Program-made: the position numbers and the translations under genes
Source of the DNA: Phycisphaerae bacterium
Lineage (GTDB): Bacteria > Planctomycetota > Phycisphaerae > UBA1845 > UTPLA1
DNA: 64,000 nucleotides
NCBI GenBank assembly: GCA_035275405.1
Contig: DATEMU010000012.1
Location: 372,001 to 436,000 of the forward strand
Direction: 5' to 3'
In this document: positions 42,011-50,755 of the stretch, in pieces
Position numbering within the stretch: position 1 is the first letter of the stretch
Layout: each line of letters begins with the position of its first letter
The notes under the pieces: model-generated
Database searches by the model: none
Seen by the model: the letters and a program-made list of their open reading frames with translations, nothing else
What the model was told of the DNA's origin: nothing

Positions 42011-43375
42011 ATGAAGACGGATACGCTTACTCGAAGAAATGAATCAACGCCGATGCCGACGGTCGCGCCGGGCGAGGTCGTGCCGGAACTAAAAAAACAC
42101 ATCCTGGTGGATGGGTTCGAACTGGTCGTCGATGTCGCAAACAGCCAAGGCAGTTACTTTCGTGACGCGGCGACCGGACGGACGCTGATCGATCTGTACA
42201 GCTTCTATGCCTCGATGCCGCTGGGTTTCAATCATCCCTATTTCGAGCACCCGGAGGTCCGCGAGGACCTCTTGGACGCCGCGCTGGTGAAGGTCGCCAA
42301 CTCCGACGTGTACACGCCGCAGTTCGCGCGATTCGTGCAGACCTTCGAGCGCGTGGTCGGCGTGCCGGGGCTGGACCGGTACTTTTTCATCGAAGGCGGG
42401 GCGTTGGCGGTGGAGAACGCCCTCAAGGCCGCGATGGACTGGAAGGTCCAGAAGAACATGGCCGCCGGTCGTGGGGAGATCGGCACCGAAATCCTGCACT
42501 TCCGCAAGGCCTTCCACGGTCGCAGCGGCTACACGATGTCGCTTACCAACACGGACCCGACCAAGACGAAGTGGTATGCGAAGTTCGACTGGCCGCGGGT
42601 GACGAATCCGCACCTCGACTTTTCGATGGCCGAGCCGGCGCGGACAGCGAAAGTCGTGGCCGATGAGAAGGCCGCCGAGGCGGAGATTCTCGCGGCGATC
42701 AAGGTTCGACCGCACCGGATCTGCGCGATCATCCTCGAGCCGATTCAGTGCGAGGGCGGGGACAATCACTTCCGCCGGGAATGGTTCCAAACTCTGCGGC
42801 GGCTGTGCAACGAGAACGACATGCTGCTGATCTTCGATGAGGTGCAGACAGGGATGTGCATGAGCGGCCGGACGTGGTGCTGGCAGCATTACGACGTCAT
42901 GCCCGACCTCATGGCCTTCGGCAAGAAAGCCCAGGTCTGCGGGATCATGGCCGGCAAACGGCTGGACGAAGTGCCGACCAACGTCTTCCGCGTCTCCAGC
43001 CGGATCAACTCGACATGGGGCGGAAACCTGACGGACATGGTCCGCTCGACGCATTACCTGAACATCATCGAGCGGGAGAATCTGGCGGAGAACGCCAGGG
43101 TCATCGGCGAAAAGTTCCTCGCACAGCTTCAGAACCTCGCGGCGGAGGAGCCGATCATCTCGGCGGTCCGCGGTCGCGGGCTCCTGATGGCGTTTGACCT
43201 GCCGGATACCGAGACGCGCAATCGATTTTGGAAGGGCTGCTTCGAGGCGGGGCTGCTCGTGCTGCGCTGCGGCGAGCGATCGGTGCGCCTGCGGCCGGCC
43301 CTCGATGTAAAGGCGAACATCGTTGGCGAGTCGATCGCGGTGATGCGCGACGTGCTGCGGCGGATGCGGGCCTAG
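42011..43375 (+). CDS. lat: L-lysine 6-transaminase
   Basis: PLP enzyme transferring the epsilon-amino group of lysine to 2-oxoglutarate, giving 2-aminoadipate 6-semialdehyde. 454 residues, class III aminotransferase. Features specific for LAT are the SFYASMPLGFNHP segment, FIEGGALAVENALKAA (127-142), HFRKAFHGRSGYT, EPIQCEGGDNHFR (243-255), IFDEVQTG and the PLP-lysine block AFGKKAQVCG (Lys305 likely forms the Schiff base), then INSTWGGNLTDMVR. The first 20 residues are variable; M15 is an alternative start. An ALDH7-type semialdehyde dehydrogenase lies 1.5 kb downstream on the same strand and would take the product onward, supporting a lysine degradation role. Confidence 0.92.
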   Translation: MKTDTLTRRNESTPMPTVAPGEVVPELKKHILVDGFELVVDVANSQGSYFRDAATGRTLIDLYSFYASMPLGFNHPYFEHPEVREDLLDAALVKVANSDVYTPQFARFVQTFERVVGVPGLDRYFFIEGGALAVENALKAAMDWKVQKNMAAGRGEIGTEILHFRKAFHGRSGYTMSLTNTDPTKTKWYAKFDWPRVTNPHLDFSMAEPARTAKVVADEKAAEAEILAAIKVRPHRICAIILEPIQCEGGDNHFRREWFQTLRRLCNENDMLLIFDEVQTGMCMSGRTWCWQHYDVMPDLMAFGKKAQVCGIMAGKRLDEVPTNVFRVSSRINSTWGGNLTDMVRSTHYLNIIERENLAENARVIGEKFLAQLQNLAAEEPIISAVRGRGLLMAFDLPDTETRNRFWKGCFEAGLLVLRCGERSVRLRPALDVKANIVGESIAVMRDVLRRMRA

Positions 43376-43397
43376 CGGCCGGCCGCCGTGCCGGCCG
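43376..43397 (+). repeat. GC-rich hairpin after lat
   Basis: CGGCCGG (43376-43382) and CCGGCCG (43391-43397) form a perfect seven-base stem immediately after the lat stop codon. No T run follows. Confidence 0.5.
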
Positions 43398-43431
43398 TAG
43401 AGCGCGGCGCACGGTGGGAACGGGCTCATTC

Positions 43432-43803
43432 ATGAAGGTGATGTGGTCGCTGTACTTCGGCTTGTTGCTCGCGATGATCGCGACGTCGTTGGTGACCGGC
43501 CGGCGGGCGACGGTCTTGACCGGGGAGCCGCATTATCTCTTGACGCGGACGAGCATCCTTGTGGAACGACACGTCGCACCCAAGAATGCCACCGATGCGG
43601 CGCTGGACGCGGTCTTTGAGGAGGCCGGGGAATCGACGGACATGACCGTCGAGGAGCCGATGTTCGTCTTGGGCCTGGCCGATGCGACAGGACCGGTGGT
43701 CCTGGGGGGCGGGCTCGTTGTCCTGGTACTTGGGTGGCGGCAGCGGCGTCGGCGGCGACGACCGGGGGGTGGCGCTGGCGGGGGCGCGGGCCCGGAACTA
43801 TGA
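43432..43803 (+). CDS. Small membrane protein
   Basis: 123 residues. An N-terminal hydrophobic helix (WSLYFGLLLAMIATSLVTG), a soluble middle rich in Glu and Ala, a second helix (GPVVLGGGLVVLVLGW) and an Arg/Gly-rich end. No family recognised. It lies between lat and the YceI gene, about 55 bases after lat, and could be part of the same transcript. The start MKVMWSL is inferred from the hydrophobic segment; the upstream longer frame overlaps lat and is rejected. Confidence 0.5.
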   Translation: MKVMWSLYFGLLLAMIATSLVTGRRATVLTGEPHYLLTRTSILVERHVAPKNATDAALDAVFEEAGESTDMTVEEPMFVLGLADATGPVVLGGGLVVLVLGWRQRRRRRRPGGGAGGGAGPEL

Positions 43804-43920
43804 TGCGCGAAACGGCGAGGACGATCGGGGGATCTAACGCCTCCGCGGGATCGGCCCATGCGGGTTCGGCCTGACGATCGAAACCTCGCGCGACCGGTCG
43901 AGCCAATGGAGGTTCATCCC

Positions 43921-44733
43921 ATGAAATGCCAGATTCGCTTGTTTTGTCTGACGGCCGCGGTTCTATCCGGGATTGCCTTCTTGGCACCGGACGCACTCTT
44001 CGCCGGCCCGGCGGGACCTGGTCGGAGAAAGGCCCCCAAGCCAGCGTCGCCGGCGGCAACGCCATCCACAACGGGCTTCGAGGTCGGCCCGGACGAGATG
44101 GCGAATTATCAGGTCGACCCGAAGTCGTCCATCAACGAGGTGGTGTTCACCTCGACGGCGCCGAAGGAAACGATCAAGGGCAAGACGACGAAGGCGACGG
44201 GGCACCTGGACCTGAATCCACGTAAGCTCGACTCGGTCGCCGGAAGCTTCGCGGTTGCGTGGGCCGATGTCGATACCGGGAACAAGACGCGCAACGAACA
44301 CATGATGGATGCCCCGTGGGTCAACGCGAAGTCGCACCCCAAGATCGAATTCACCGTCACGTCGCTGGAGCTGTCGAAAACGAAGCCGAAGCCGGGCAAG
44401 GAAGGCCAGGCCCTGAAGGGCAAGTTGATCGGCACGATGTCGATAAACGGCAAGGACAAGGAGATGAAGATCCCGGTCACGCTGGCGTATGTCCCGGCCG
44501 GCAAGGACAAGGACGGAAAGGACGTGACCGAGGGCATCGGCGTGAAGGCGCGGTTCTCGATCGCCCTGGCGGATTTCGACATCAAGGGCAAGGGCGTTGG
44601 CCAGGCCGTGGCCAAGTCGCAGAAGGTCAAGGTGTCGCTGTTTCTGGCCAAGTCGGACGGGAAATCGGAAGACAAACCGAGCGGGGACGAAAAGAAGGAC
44701 GAGAAAAAGGACGGGGAAACAAAAGAGAGCTGA
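43921..44733 (+). CDS. Exported YceI-like protein
   Basis: 270 residues. The signal peptide (residues 1-27, ending DALFAG) is followed by a lipocalin-like YceI domain: YQVDPKSSINEVVFTSTAP, ATGHLDLNPRKLDSVAGSFAV, TRNEHMMDAPWVNAKSHPKIEF and a C-terminal FSIALADFDIKGKGVGQAVA. YceI proteins bind isoprenoid or amphiphilic ligands in the periplasm. The tail is a Lys/Asp/Glu-rich string. GGAGG lies eight bases before the ATG at 43921, fixing the start and rejecting the longer frame from 43858. Its link to the flanking lysine genes is only positional. Confidence 0.85.
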   Translation: MKCQIRLFCLTAAVLSGIAFLAPDALFAGPAGPGRRKAPKPASPAATPSTTGFEVGPDEMANYQVDPKSSINEVVFTSTAPKETIKGKTTKATGHLDLNPRKLDSVAGSFAVAWADVDTGNKTRNEHMMDAPWVNAKSHPKIEFTVTSLELSKTKPKPGKEGQALKGKLIGTMSINGKDKEMKIPVTLAYVPAGKDKDGKDVTEGIGVKARFSIALADFDIKGKGVGQAVAKSQKVKVSLFLAKSDGKSEDKPSGDEKKDEKKDGETKES

Positions 44734-44773
44734 TCCTCCCGCCTGCAGGGGCGATTAGGATTGAATGATTCAC

Positions 44774-44797
44774 GTGGCGGGCGAGTCGGCCCGCCAC
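44774..44797 (+). repeat. Strong GC hairpin upstream of ALDH7 gene
   Basis: GTGGCGGGC (44774-44782) and GCCCGCCAC (44789-44797) around six bases, followed by TTT only. It may end the YceI transcript weakly or be a member of the local palindromic repeats. Confidence 0.6.
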
Positions 44798-44839
44798 TTT
44801 CATATGAACGGTGGGGTGAGTTCGCTACGGGATGAAGTT

Positions 44840-46363
44840 ATGCATGAAGTATTGAAGAGACTGGGGCTGGAGCAGGTGAACGCCGGGGCCTTCTGCGGCA
44901 AATGGATGGGCTCGGACGTGAAACTCGATTCGATCTCGCCGATCGATGGAAAGGTCATTGCATCGGTCGCGCAGGCTACGCCGGGCGAATACGAACAGGT
45001 GGTGCAGGCCGCGGCGAAGGCGTTTGAATCGTGGCGGCTCGTGCCCGCCCCGCAGCGCGGCGAAGTGATCCGTCAGCTCGGCAATGCCCTCCGCGCGGCC
45101 AAGCGCGACCTCGGTGAACTCGTCACGCTGGAGATGGGCAAGATCCGCGCCGAGGGCGAAGGCGAAGTGCAGGAGATGATTGATATTTGCGACTTCGCCG
45201 TCGGGCTTTCGCGGCAACTTTACGGGCTGACGATGCACTCGGAGCGACCGGGGCACCGGATGTACGAGCAGTGGCATCCGCTGGGCGTCGTCGGCGTCAT
45301 CAGCGCGTTCAACTTCCCCGTCGCTGTATGGTCGTGGAATTCGGCGCTCTCGGCGGTCTGCGGCAATGCGACGCTGTGGAAGCCGTCGAGCAAGACGCCG
45401 CTCACGGCGGTGGCGGTCACGATGATCGCCGAGCGCGTGTGCCGGGACAACAAGGTCGATCCGGCGATCTTCAGCCTGGTGATCGGCCGCGGGTCGACGG
45501 TCGGCGAGTTGCTGATCAATGATCGGCGCATTCCGCTCGTTTCGGCGACGGGTTCGTGCAGGATGGGCTATCGCATCGGCGAGGTGGTGGGCAAGCGGCT
45601 GGGCCGGACGATCCTGGAACTCGGAGGAAACAACGGCATCATCATCACCCCGGAGGCCGATCTCGACCTGGCGGTGCGGGCGATCGTCTTCGGCTCGGTC
45701 GGAACGGCCGGGCAGCGCTGTACGAGCACGCGGCGGATCATTGTCCACGAGTCCATCCGCAAGACGCTGACCGACCGGCTGGTGGCGGCGTACAAGCAGG
45801 TGAAGATCGGGAATCCCTTGAGCGAGGCAACGTTGATGGGCCCGCTGATCGACAAGGCCGCCGTCGAGGAGATGAAGAAGGCGCTGGCGCAGCTTCGGGC
45901 GGAGGGCGGGGAGATACTCTGCGGGGGCGAAACGCTCTCGGGTGACGGCTACGCCGGCGGTTGCTACGTCACGCCGGCCATCGCCCTGGCGAAGAACGAA
46001 TACAAGATCGTCCAGGCAGAGACATTTGCGCCGATTCTCTATGTGATTGACTACAAGACGATGGACGAGGCGATCCGGCTGCATAACGGCGTGCCACAGG
46101 GGCTGTCGAGCGCGATCTTCACACGAAACCTGCTGGAGGCCGAGCGGTTCCTGTCCAGCGTCGGCAGCGATTGCGGCATCGCCAACGTGAACATCGGCAC
46201 GAGCGGCGCGGAGATTGGCGGGGCCTTCGGCGGCGAGAAGGAGACCGGCGGCGGTCGCGAGAGCGGAAGCGACAGCTGGAAGGCGTACATGCGCCGGCAG
46301 ACCAACACGATCAACTACACGAAGGAGTTGCCGCTGGCGCAGGGGATCAGGTTTGGGGAATGA
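44840..46363 (+). CDS. amaB: ALDH7-family aminoadipate semialdehyde dehydrogenase
   Basis: NAD-dependent oxidation of 2-aminoadipate 6-semialdehyde to 2-aminoadipate. 507 residues. Catalytic Glu260 is in LELGGNN and Cys294 in [15 protein letters not shown]-site [14 protein letters not shown] and KPSSKTPLT precede them. The C-terminal block [20 protein letters not shown] and [16 protein letters not shown] is characteristic of antiquitin-type ALDH7. The pairing with lysine 6-transaminase supports the substrate. The longer frame from 44765 crosses a strong hairpin, so the start at 44840, giving the usual family length, is preferred; its Shine-Dalgarno is weak. Confidence 0.9.
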   Translation: MHEVLKRLGLEQVNAGAFCGKWMGSDVKLDSISPIDGKVIASVAQATPGEYEQVVQAAAKAFESWRLVPAPQRGEVIRQLGNALRAAKRDLGELVTLEMGKIRAEGEGEVQEMIDICDFAVGLSRQLYGLTMHSERPGHRMYEQWHPLGVVGVISAFNFPVAVWSWNSALSAVCGNATLWKPSSKTPLTAVAVTMIAERVCRDNKVDPAIFSLVIGRGSTVGELLINDRRIPLVSATGSCRMGYRIGEVVGKRLGRTILELGGNNGIIITPEADLDLAVRAIVFGSVGTAGQRCTSTRRIIVHESIRKTLTDRLVAAYKQVKIGNPLSEATLMGPLIDKAAVEEMKKALAQLRAEGGEILCGGETLSGDGYAGGCYVTPAIALAKNEYKIVQAETFAPILYVIDYKTMDEAIRLHNGVPQGLSSAIFTRNLLEAERFLSSVGSDCGIANVNIGTSGAEIGGAFGGEKETGGGRESGSDSWKAYMRRQTNTINYTKELPLAQGIRFGE

Positions 46364-46411
46364 AGCGCACTGGATAACCGTCGCGCGCGGTTTCGCTGAG
46401 CATTGCCCACA

Positions 46412-46867
46412 ATGAAGTGTTTCGTTCACCCTGAGGCGGACGCCGTCGCCGTTTGCACGGTTTGCGGGAAGGCTTGCTGCTCGGCTTGCGCGGCCGATTT
46501 GGGGCGCGTCGTGTGCTGCAAGGGCCGGTGCGAAGTTGAGGCACGGAGGATGACGGACCTGCGCGATTTTTCATTCACTCAACCCAGTCTGGCCGAGAGC
46601 CGTATTAAATGGGCGGCCGGTGCCCAGGTCCGCGGCGCGTTGTTTAACCTTTTGATTGGCGCTGGGTTTATTGCCTTCAGCATCTTTGATCCGCGATTTC
46701 GGATGATCCTCTGGATGGGCGGACTCTTCGTTGCGTTCGGTCTCTTCAATTTGATTCGGTCGCGACTTCCAAAAGAATCGAAGCAGTTTCGCTTGTGCGC
46801 TCATTGCGGGTACAACATTACCGGGAATACGACCGGGAAGTGCCCGGAGTGCGGGAAGTTCTTCTAG
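46412..46867 (+). CDS. Zinc-finger membrane protein (B-box-like plus zinc ribbon)
   Basis: 151 residues. The N-terminus CFVHPEADAVAVCTVCGKACC..C resembles a short B-box-type zinc finger; two transmembrane helices follow (about residues 75-92 and 98-115); the C-terminus CAHCGYNITGNTTGKCPECG is a zinc ribbon of the type common in planctomycete proteins. The longest frame starts with TTG three codons upstream. Function unknown; the metal-binding ends on the same side of the membrane suggest a sensor or adaptor. Confidence 0.65.
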   Translation: MKCFVHPEADAVAVCTVCGKACCSACAADLGRVVCCKGRCEVEARRMTDLRDFSFTQPSLAESRIKWAAGAQVRGALFNLLIGAGFIAFSIFDPRFRMILWMGGLFVAFGLFNLIRSRLPKESKQFRLCAHCGYNITGNTTGKCPECGKFF

Positions 46868-46898
46868 TTTGCACGAATTATCAACACGGGGATGACCA

Positions 46899-48320
46899 AT
46901 GATTCAATCGCGTACGGTGCTGATCGCGGCGTTGATGGCAATGGGACTGTTTGTGGAGGCGTTCGGGGAGGGCGCGCCGCGCGGGGCGGACAGGAATTGG
47001 CATGCCTGGCGGGGACCGCTGGCGACCGGGGAGGCCCCCAAGGCCGATCCGGCGGTCGAGTGGGGCGAGAAGAAGAACGTCCGTTGGAAAGTCGAGATTC
47101 CCGGTCGCGGACATGCCGCGCCGATCGTCTGGGGCGATCGCGTCTACATTCAGACGGCGGTGGAGACATCAAAGGAAGCGGAGGCGGCGGCGGATGTTGC
47201 CGGCGACGTGCCGGTCTTTGCGACGTTGCAGCCGGGCGGCAGTCCGCCGGAAGGTGAGCGGCGCCGCGGGGGCGGGCGAGGCGGGCGCGGGCGCAATCGG
47301 CCGCCGGCGCCGAAGAACTTGTACGACTTCAAGGTGCTGGCGCTGGATCGTAAGACCGGCAAGACTGTCTGGTCCAAGACGGTGCGTGAGGAAAAGCCGC
47401 ACGAGGCGGGTCATTCGGACGCGTCGCAGGCGTCGAATTCGCCGGTCACGGACGGCGAGCATCTCTACGCGTACTTCGGATCGCGCGGGCTCTATGGCCT
47501 GACGTTGGATGGGAAGGTGGAGTGGGAGGTTGACCTGGGGGACATGCGGACGCGGAACGAGTTCGGCGAGGGCAGTTCGCCGGTACTGCATGGCGACACA
47601 CTGATCATCAACTGGGATCACGAGGGAAACGATTTCATCGTCGCCTTCGACAAGAAGACCGGCAAGGAACGCTGGCGGGTGGAGCGCGACGAGCCGACGT
47701 CGTGGTCCACGCCGATCGTGGTGGAGGTGGAGGGCAAGCCGCAGGTGGTAGTGACGGCAACGAACCGCGTTGTCGCCTATGACGTGGAGACGGGAAAGGA
47801 GATCTGGTCGTGCGGCGGCATGACGGCCAACACGATCCCGTCGCCGATGGCGGCCGACGGTCTGCTCTACGCCATCAGCGGGTTCCGGGGCGCGGCGCTT
47901 CTGGCGATCGACTATGCGAAGGCCAAGGGCGACATTACGGAAACGCCGGCGATTGCGTGGACGTACGATCGCGATACGCCCTATGTTCCCTCCGCCACGC
48001 TTTACAACGGGCGGCTCTACTTCGTGGACAACAACCGGCCGCTCCTGTCATGCCTGGATGCGAAGACCGGCAAGCCGCACTACGAAAAGGAGCGGCTGGC
48101 GGGGATCGATGGCGTGTACGCCTCGCTGGTGGCGGCGAAGGGACGGATCTATGTGGTCGGTCGCGATGGGACGACGCTGGTGATCAAGGATGGACCAAAG
48201 TTCGAGGTGCTGGCGACGAACGAACTCGAGGACGGATTCGATGCGTCGCCGGCCATCGCGGGGGACGAGCTGTTCCTGCGGGGAACAAAGCACTTGTACT
48301 GTATTGCCGACACGGATTAA
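46899..48320 (+). CDS. Exported PQQ-type beta-propeller protein
   Basis: 473 residues. Signal peptide (residues 1-23) then a WRGP motif (NWHAWRGPLATGEAP) that opens many planctomycete PQQ-like proteins. Propeller strands recur as VLALDRKTGKTVWSK, IVAFDKKTGKERWRV, VVAYDVETGKEIWSCGG and SCLDAKTGKPHYEK. An Arg/Gly-rich insertion sits near residues 120-135. It lacks a heme or obvious catalytic residues, so it is probably a binding or scaffold propeller rather than a PQQ dehydrogenase. Ends eight bases from the convergent anti-sigma gene. Confidence 0.8.
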   Translation: MIQSRTVLIAALMAMGLFVEAFGEGAPRGADRNWHAWRGPLATGEAPKADPAVEWGEKKNVRWKVEIPGRGHAAPIVWGDRVYIQTAVETSKEAEAAADVAGDVPVFATLQPGGSPPEGERRRGGGRGGRGRNRPPAPKNLYDFKVLALDRKTGKTVWSKTVREEKPHEAGHSDASQASNSPVTDGEHLYAYFGSRGLYGLTLDGKVEWEVDLGDMRTRNEFGEGSSPVLHGDTLIINWDHEGNDFIVAFDKKTGKERWRVERDEPTSWSTPIVVEVEGKPQVVVTATNRVVAYDVETGKEIWSCGGMTANTIPSPMAADGLLYAISGFRGAALLAIDYAKAKGDITETPAIAWTYDRDTPYVPSATLYNGRLYFVDNNRPLLSCLDAKTGKPHYEKERLAGIDGVYASLVAAKGRIYVVGRDGTTLVIKDGPKFEVLATNELEDGFDASPAIAGDELFLRGTKHLYCIADTD

Positions 48321-48327
48321 TTGCGGC

Positions 48328-48567
48328 CTACGAGTCCATTTTGGACCGCGCAGCAAGGATTGCCTTGATCAACTCTTCCGGGGGATTCTCGTCGGCGTCG
48401 GAGCACGCGCATTTGCCGAGTTTGATTGTCTGCTCGTACGACTTGAGATAGGCGACGCATGGGGGGCACATCGCCAGATGGCGCTCGAATTCCGCGCGTT
48501 GGGCGGCGGGGAGTTCGCCGGAGAGGTAGTCACCAAGGAAGTCGATCAGCTCGCGGCAGGTGTTCAT
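48328..48567 (-). CDS. Soluble zinc-binding anti-sigma factor
   Basis: 79 residues. The zf-HC2 signature is HLAMCPPCVAYL (His-X3-Cys-X2-Cys), with the expected upstream CRELIDFLGDYLSGEL. There is no transmembrane helix, unlike many anti-sigma factors. Its start codon overlaps the stop of the ECF sigma gene (ATGA), which indicates translational coupling so that sigma and anti-sigma are made together. It should hold the sigma factor inactive until a signal, possibly redox or zinc related, releases it. Confidence 0.88.
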   Translation of the reverse strand: MNTCRELIDFLGDYLSGELPAAQRAEFERHLAMCPPCVAYLKSYEQTIKLGKCACSDADENPPEELIKAILAARSKMDS

Positions 48568-49178
48568 CTCGTGGTCCCCCGCATATACGGATCGAGAAGC
48601 GTGCGCAGCGCCTGGCGGGCGCGGTGCAGGCGCGTCTTGACCGCGTTGATGTTGATGCCTAATAGCCGGGCAGTTTCTTCGGTGTCCAGTTCCTCGATAT
48701 CCCGTAGTACCAGGACCGTTCGATAGGTCTCCGGCAGCCGATCGATGGATTGGCGGACGACGTCGCGCGTTTCCCGCGAGGCGATGAGGTCCTCGGTCGA
48801 TCGCTGCCAGGAGACGGCGGGTTCGGATTGGTGACCGTCGGCGAGGAACTTGGGGAGCTGGTCGTCGATGGATCGTTCAGGATTGCGGCGGCGCGCCCGC
48901 AGTTTCATGAGCGCGGCGTTGACGACGATCCGGTGCAGCCACGTGGAAAGGCGTGACTGACCGGCGAAGGAGCCGAGAGCCTTAAACGCAGAGAGGAAGG
49001 CCTCCTGTACGGCGTCGTCGGCGTCTTCGTCGTTGGCGAGGATACGGCGGGCGACGGCGCGCATGGGGCCGGTGTACTCGTGGACGAAGCGAGCGAAGGC
49101 GTCGTCGTCGTCGGCCTGAAGTCCCGCCAGAAGGGCTGACTCGTCCTGGCGCAAGGTGGAATCGTCAATCCCATCCAT
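48564..49178 (-). CDS. ECF RNA polymerase sigma factor
   Basis: About 204 residues. Region 2 is FARFVHEYTGPMRAVARRIL, DADDAVQEAFLSAFKAL and RLSTWLHRIVVNAALMKLRARRR; region 4 is LPETYRTVLVLRDIEELDTEETARLLG and NAVKTRLHRARQALR. Region 3 is absent, as in the ECF group. It directs transcription of a small regulon and is controlled by the coupled anti-sigma factor. The frame is open to 49325; starts at 49178, 49184 and 49196 are all possible. The LCAT-like and LolA-like genes upstream on the same strand may share its operon or regulon. Confidence 0.92.
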   Translation of the reverse strand: MDGIDDSTLRQDESALLAGLQADDDDAFARFVHEYTGPMRAVARRILANDEDADDAVQEAFLSAFKALGSFAGQSRLSTWLHRIVVNAALMKLRARRRNPERSIDDQLPKFLADGHQSEPAVSWQRSTEDLIASRETRDVVRQSIDRLPETYRTVLVLRDIEELDTEETARLLGININAVKTRLHRARQALRTLLDPYMRGTTR

Positions 49179-49284
49179 GAACATCAGAATACCCATGACT
49201 CGGATGCCATGGCAAGGTCCGTGCTTGCACAAGGACGGAGTACCGACGACGGCGATCAGCGGGATTCGCCCGATACGAATCGAA

Positions 49285-50706
49285 TCAACCGCGGTCTTCG
49301 AGGAGCGTGAATAGCACATTGTCACTGAAAATCGGGTCCTTGGTCATACCGAGGTGGTTCGCTAAGAGGAAAGTAACCTGGGTCCAGCGGATCGGGGAGA
49401 CGAGTCCGGCCGTCCAGGTCCGGCCGACGCGCTCGTCCATGAGGGCGCTGGTCCGCAGGACGGTTCCGTCGCCCTCCGCCCAAAGGGCGTCGCGGAGTTT
49501 TCCGGATTGCGTGTCGACAGATAGGGCGGCGAGAGTGGGTACGGCGTCTCCGGCGTATAGGAGAAGCGACAAGCCGGAAGGCGGCTTGGCGGGTGCGTCA
49601 AGCGCCGCGTGAAAGGCGGCAGCGCGGCGAAGGCACTTGGTCTGATGGTCGAGGGCGATGCTGCGGCGTGCGTCGGCGTCGGCGATTTCAGGGAGGAGAT
49701 TCTCTAAGACGCGGGCTTGTTTGCGGGAGGCGAGGCCCCAACCCATTTTCTCCCAGAGGGCCGGGTCGAACATATCGTAGGTCTTGCTGGAATCGGCGGC
49801 GTCGACGAGTGCGCCATGGCGCGAGCGCGGGAGCAATTGATAAACCGAGGGCATCGTGCCGAGGACGGCGGGTTCATAGGTCGGGAGCGTCGGGCCGAAG
49901 TGCGCGCCGTCGACGAGTTCCTTGAGGGCCTCGGCGGAGCCGGCGTTGGGGGTGCCGATGATGATGGCGCGACGGACGTACTTCGCGCCAGCCCAGGTAA
50001 TGAGTGGCGCCGCGCCGTCGGCAGGCAAGTCAGCGTTGCCATATTGAAGGAAGTAGCGGGCGATGAGCCCGCCCATGGAGTGGGCGACGATGTCGAATTT
50101 TACTTCGCGGGGCTTGCGACCGTAGCGGCGATTGAGGGCTTCTTCGACGTAGCCGCGGCGCTCACGGATGAAATCGTGCAGGCGGCGGGCGTTCTCGACG
50201 TTGTCGCGCCGCCAGTCGTAGTCGAACTGGAAGCAGGTGTAGTGATCCTGACCGTAGTCGATGGCGCCGGCCTTGCCGAGCAATTCATCGCGATAGCCGC
50301 CTACGCCGAGGGTGGCGAGGATGTTGACGTAGGCGTTGAGTTCCAGAGGAAGACCGAGGAGGTTGAGCCGGACTCGGTCGAGGACGCCGTTCGGGACCAC
50401 GTCGTCGCGCAGGTTCGAAAGGTCGTAATCTTTTTGCATCGGGAGGGCGAAGAGGCGAGCGCCGTCGGGAGTGCGCGGGTCGGCGTAACCGCCGGCGAAC
50501 GCGCCCCAGACGATTCGGTCGGTACCGCCCTGGGTGAGTTTGGAGCCGAGGATGCCGGGGATGACGATGACGGGATGGCGTTCCTCGTCGTGTTCGCGGG
50601 CGGCGCGGCGGTAGAGTTCACCGAGGTCGGGCGATTGGATGGGGGCCGCGCAGCCGCTTAAGGAACTAATCAAGACGATGATCGAAAAGACGCGGCGCAG
50701 CGGCAT
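49285..50706 (-). CDS. LCAT-like lipase lipoprotein
   Basis: 473 residues. Lipobox LSGC (Cys19) then a lecithin:cholesterol acyltransferase-type alpha/beta hydrolase: PVIVIPGILGSKL, FQFDYDWRRD, VAHSMGGLIARYFL with nucleophile Ser210, GTPNAGS, an Asp in EGDGTVLRTSA and His in NHLGMTKDP. LCAT-type enzymes move or release fatty acids from phospholipids, so a role in envelope lipid turnover is likely. ATG 50706 gives the lipoprotein signal; the longer frame to 50811 overlaps the neighbouring gene. It lies 49 bases after the LolA-like gene and about 100 before the sigma gene, all on the minus strand. Confidence 0.85.
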   Translation of the reverse strand: MPLRRVFSIIVLISSLSGCAAPIQSPDLGELYRRAAREHDEERHPVIVIPGILGSKLTQGGTDRIVWGAFAGGYADPRTPDGARLFALPMQKDYDLSNLRDDVVPNGVLDRVRLNLLGLPLELNAYVNILATLGVGGYRDELLGKAGAIDYGQDHYTCFQFDYDWRRDNVENARRLHDFIRERRGYVEEALNRRYGRKPREVKFDIVAHSMGGLIARYFLQYGNADLPADGAAPLITWAGAKYVRRAIIIGTPNAGSAEALKELVDGAHFGPTLPTYEPAVLGTMPSVYQLLPRSRHGALVDAADSSKTYDMFDPALWEKMGWGLASRKQARVLENLLPEIADADARRSIALDHQTKCLRRAAAFHAALDAPAKPPSGLSLLLYAGDAVPTLAALSVDTQSGKLRDALWAEGDGTVLRTSALMDERVGRTWTAGLVSPIRWTQVTFLLANHLGMTKDPIFSDNVLFTLLEDRG

Positions 50707-50755
50707 GATCGAGGACTCTCTGGACTCTCTTGAGATGCTGCGGCAGAAGGGGTGG

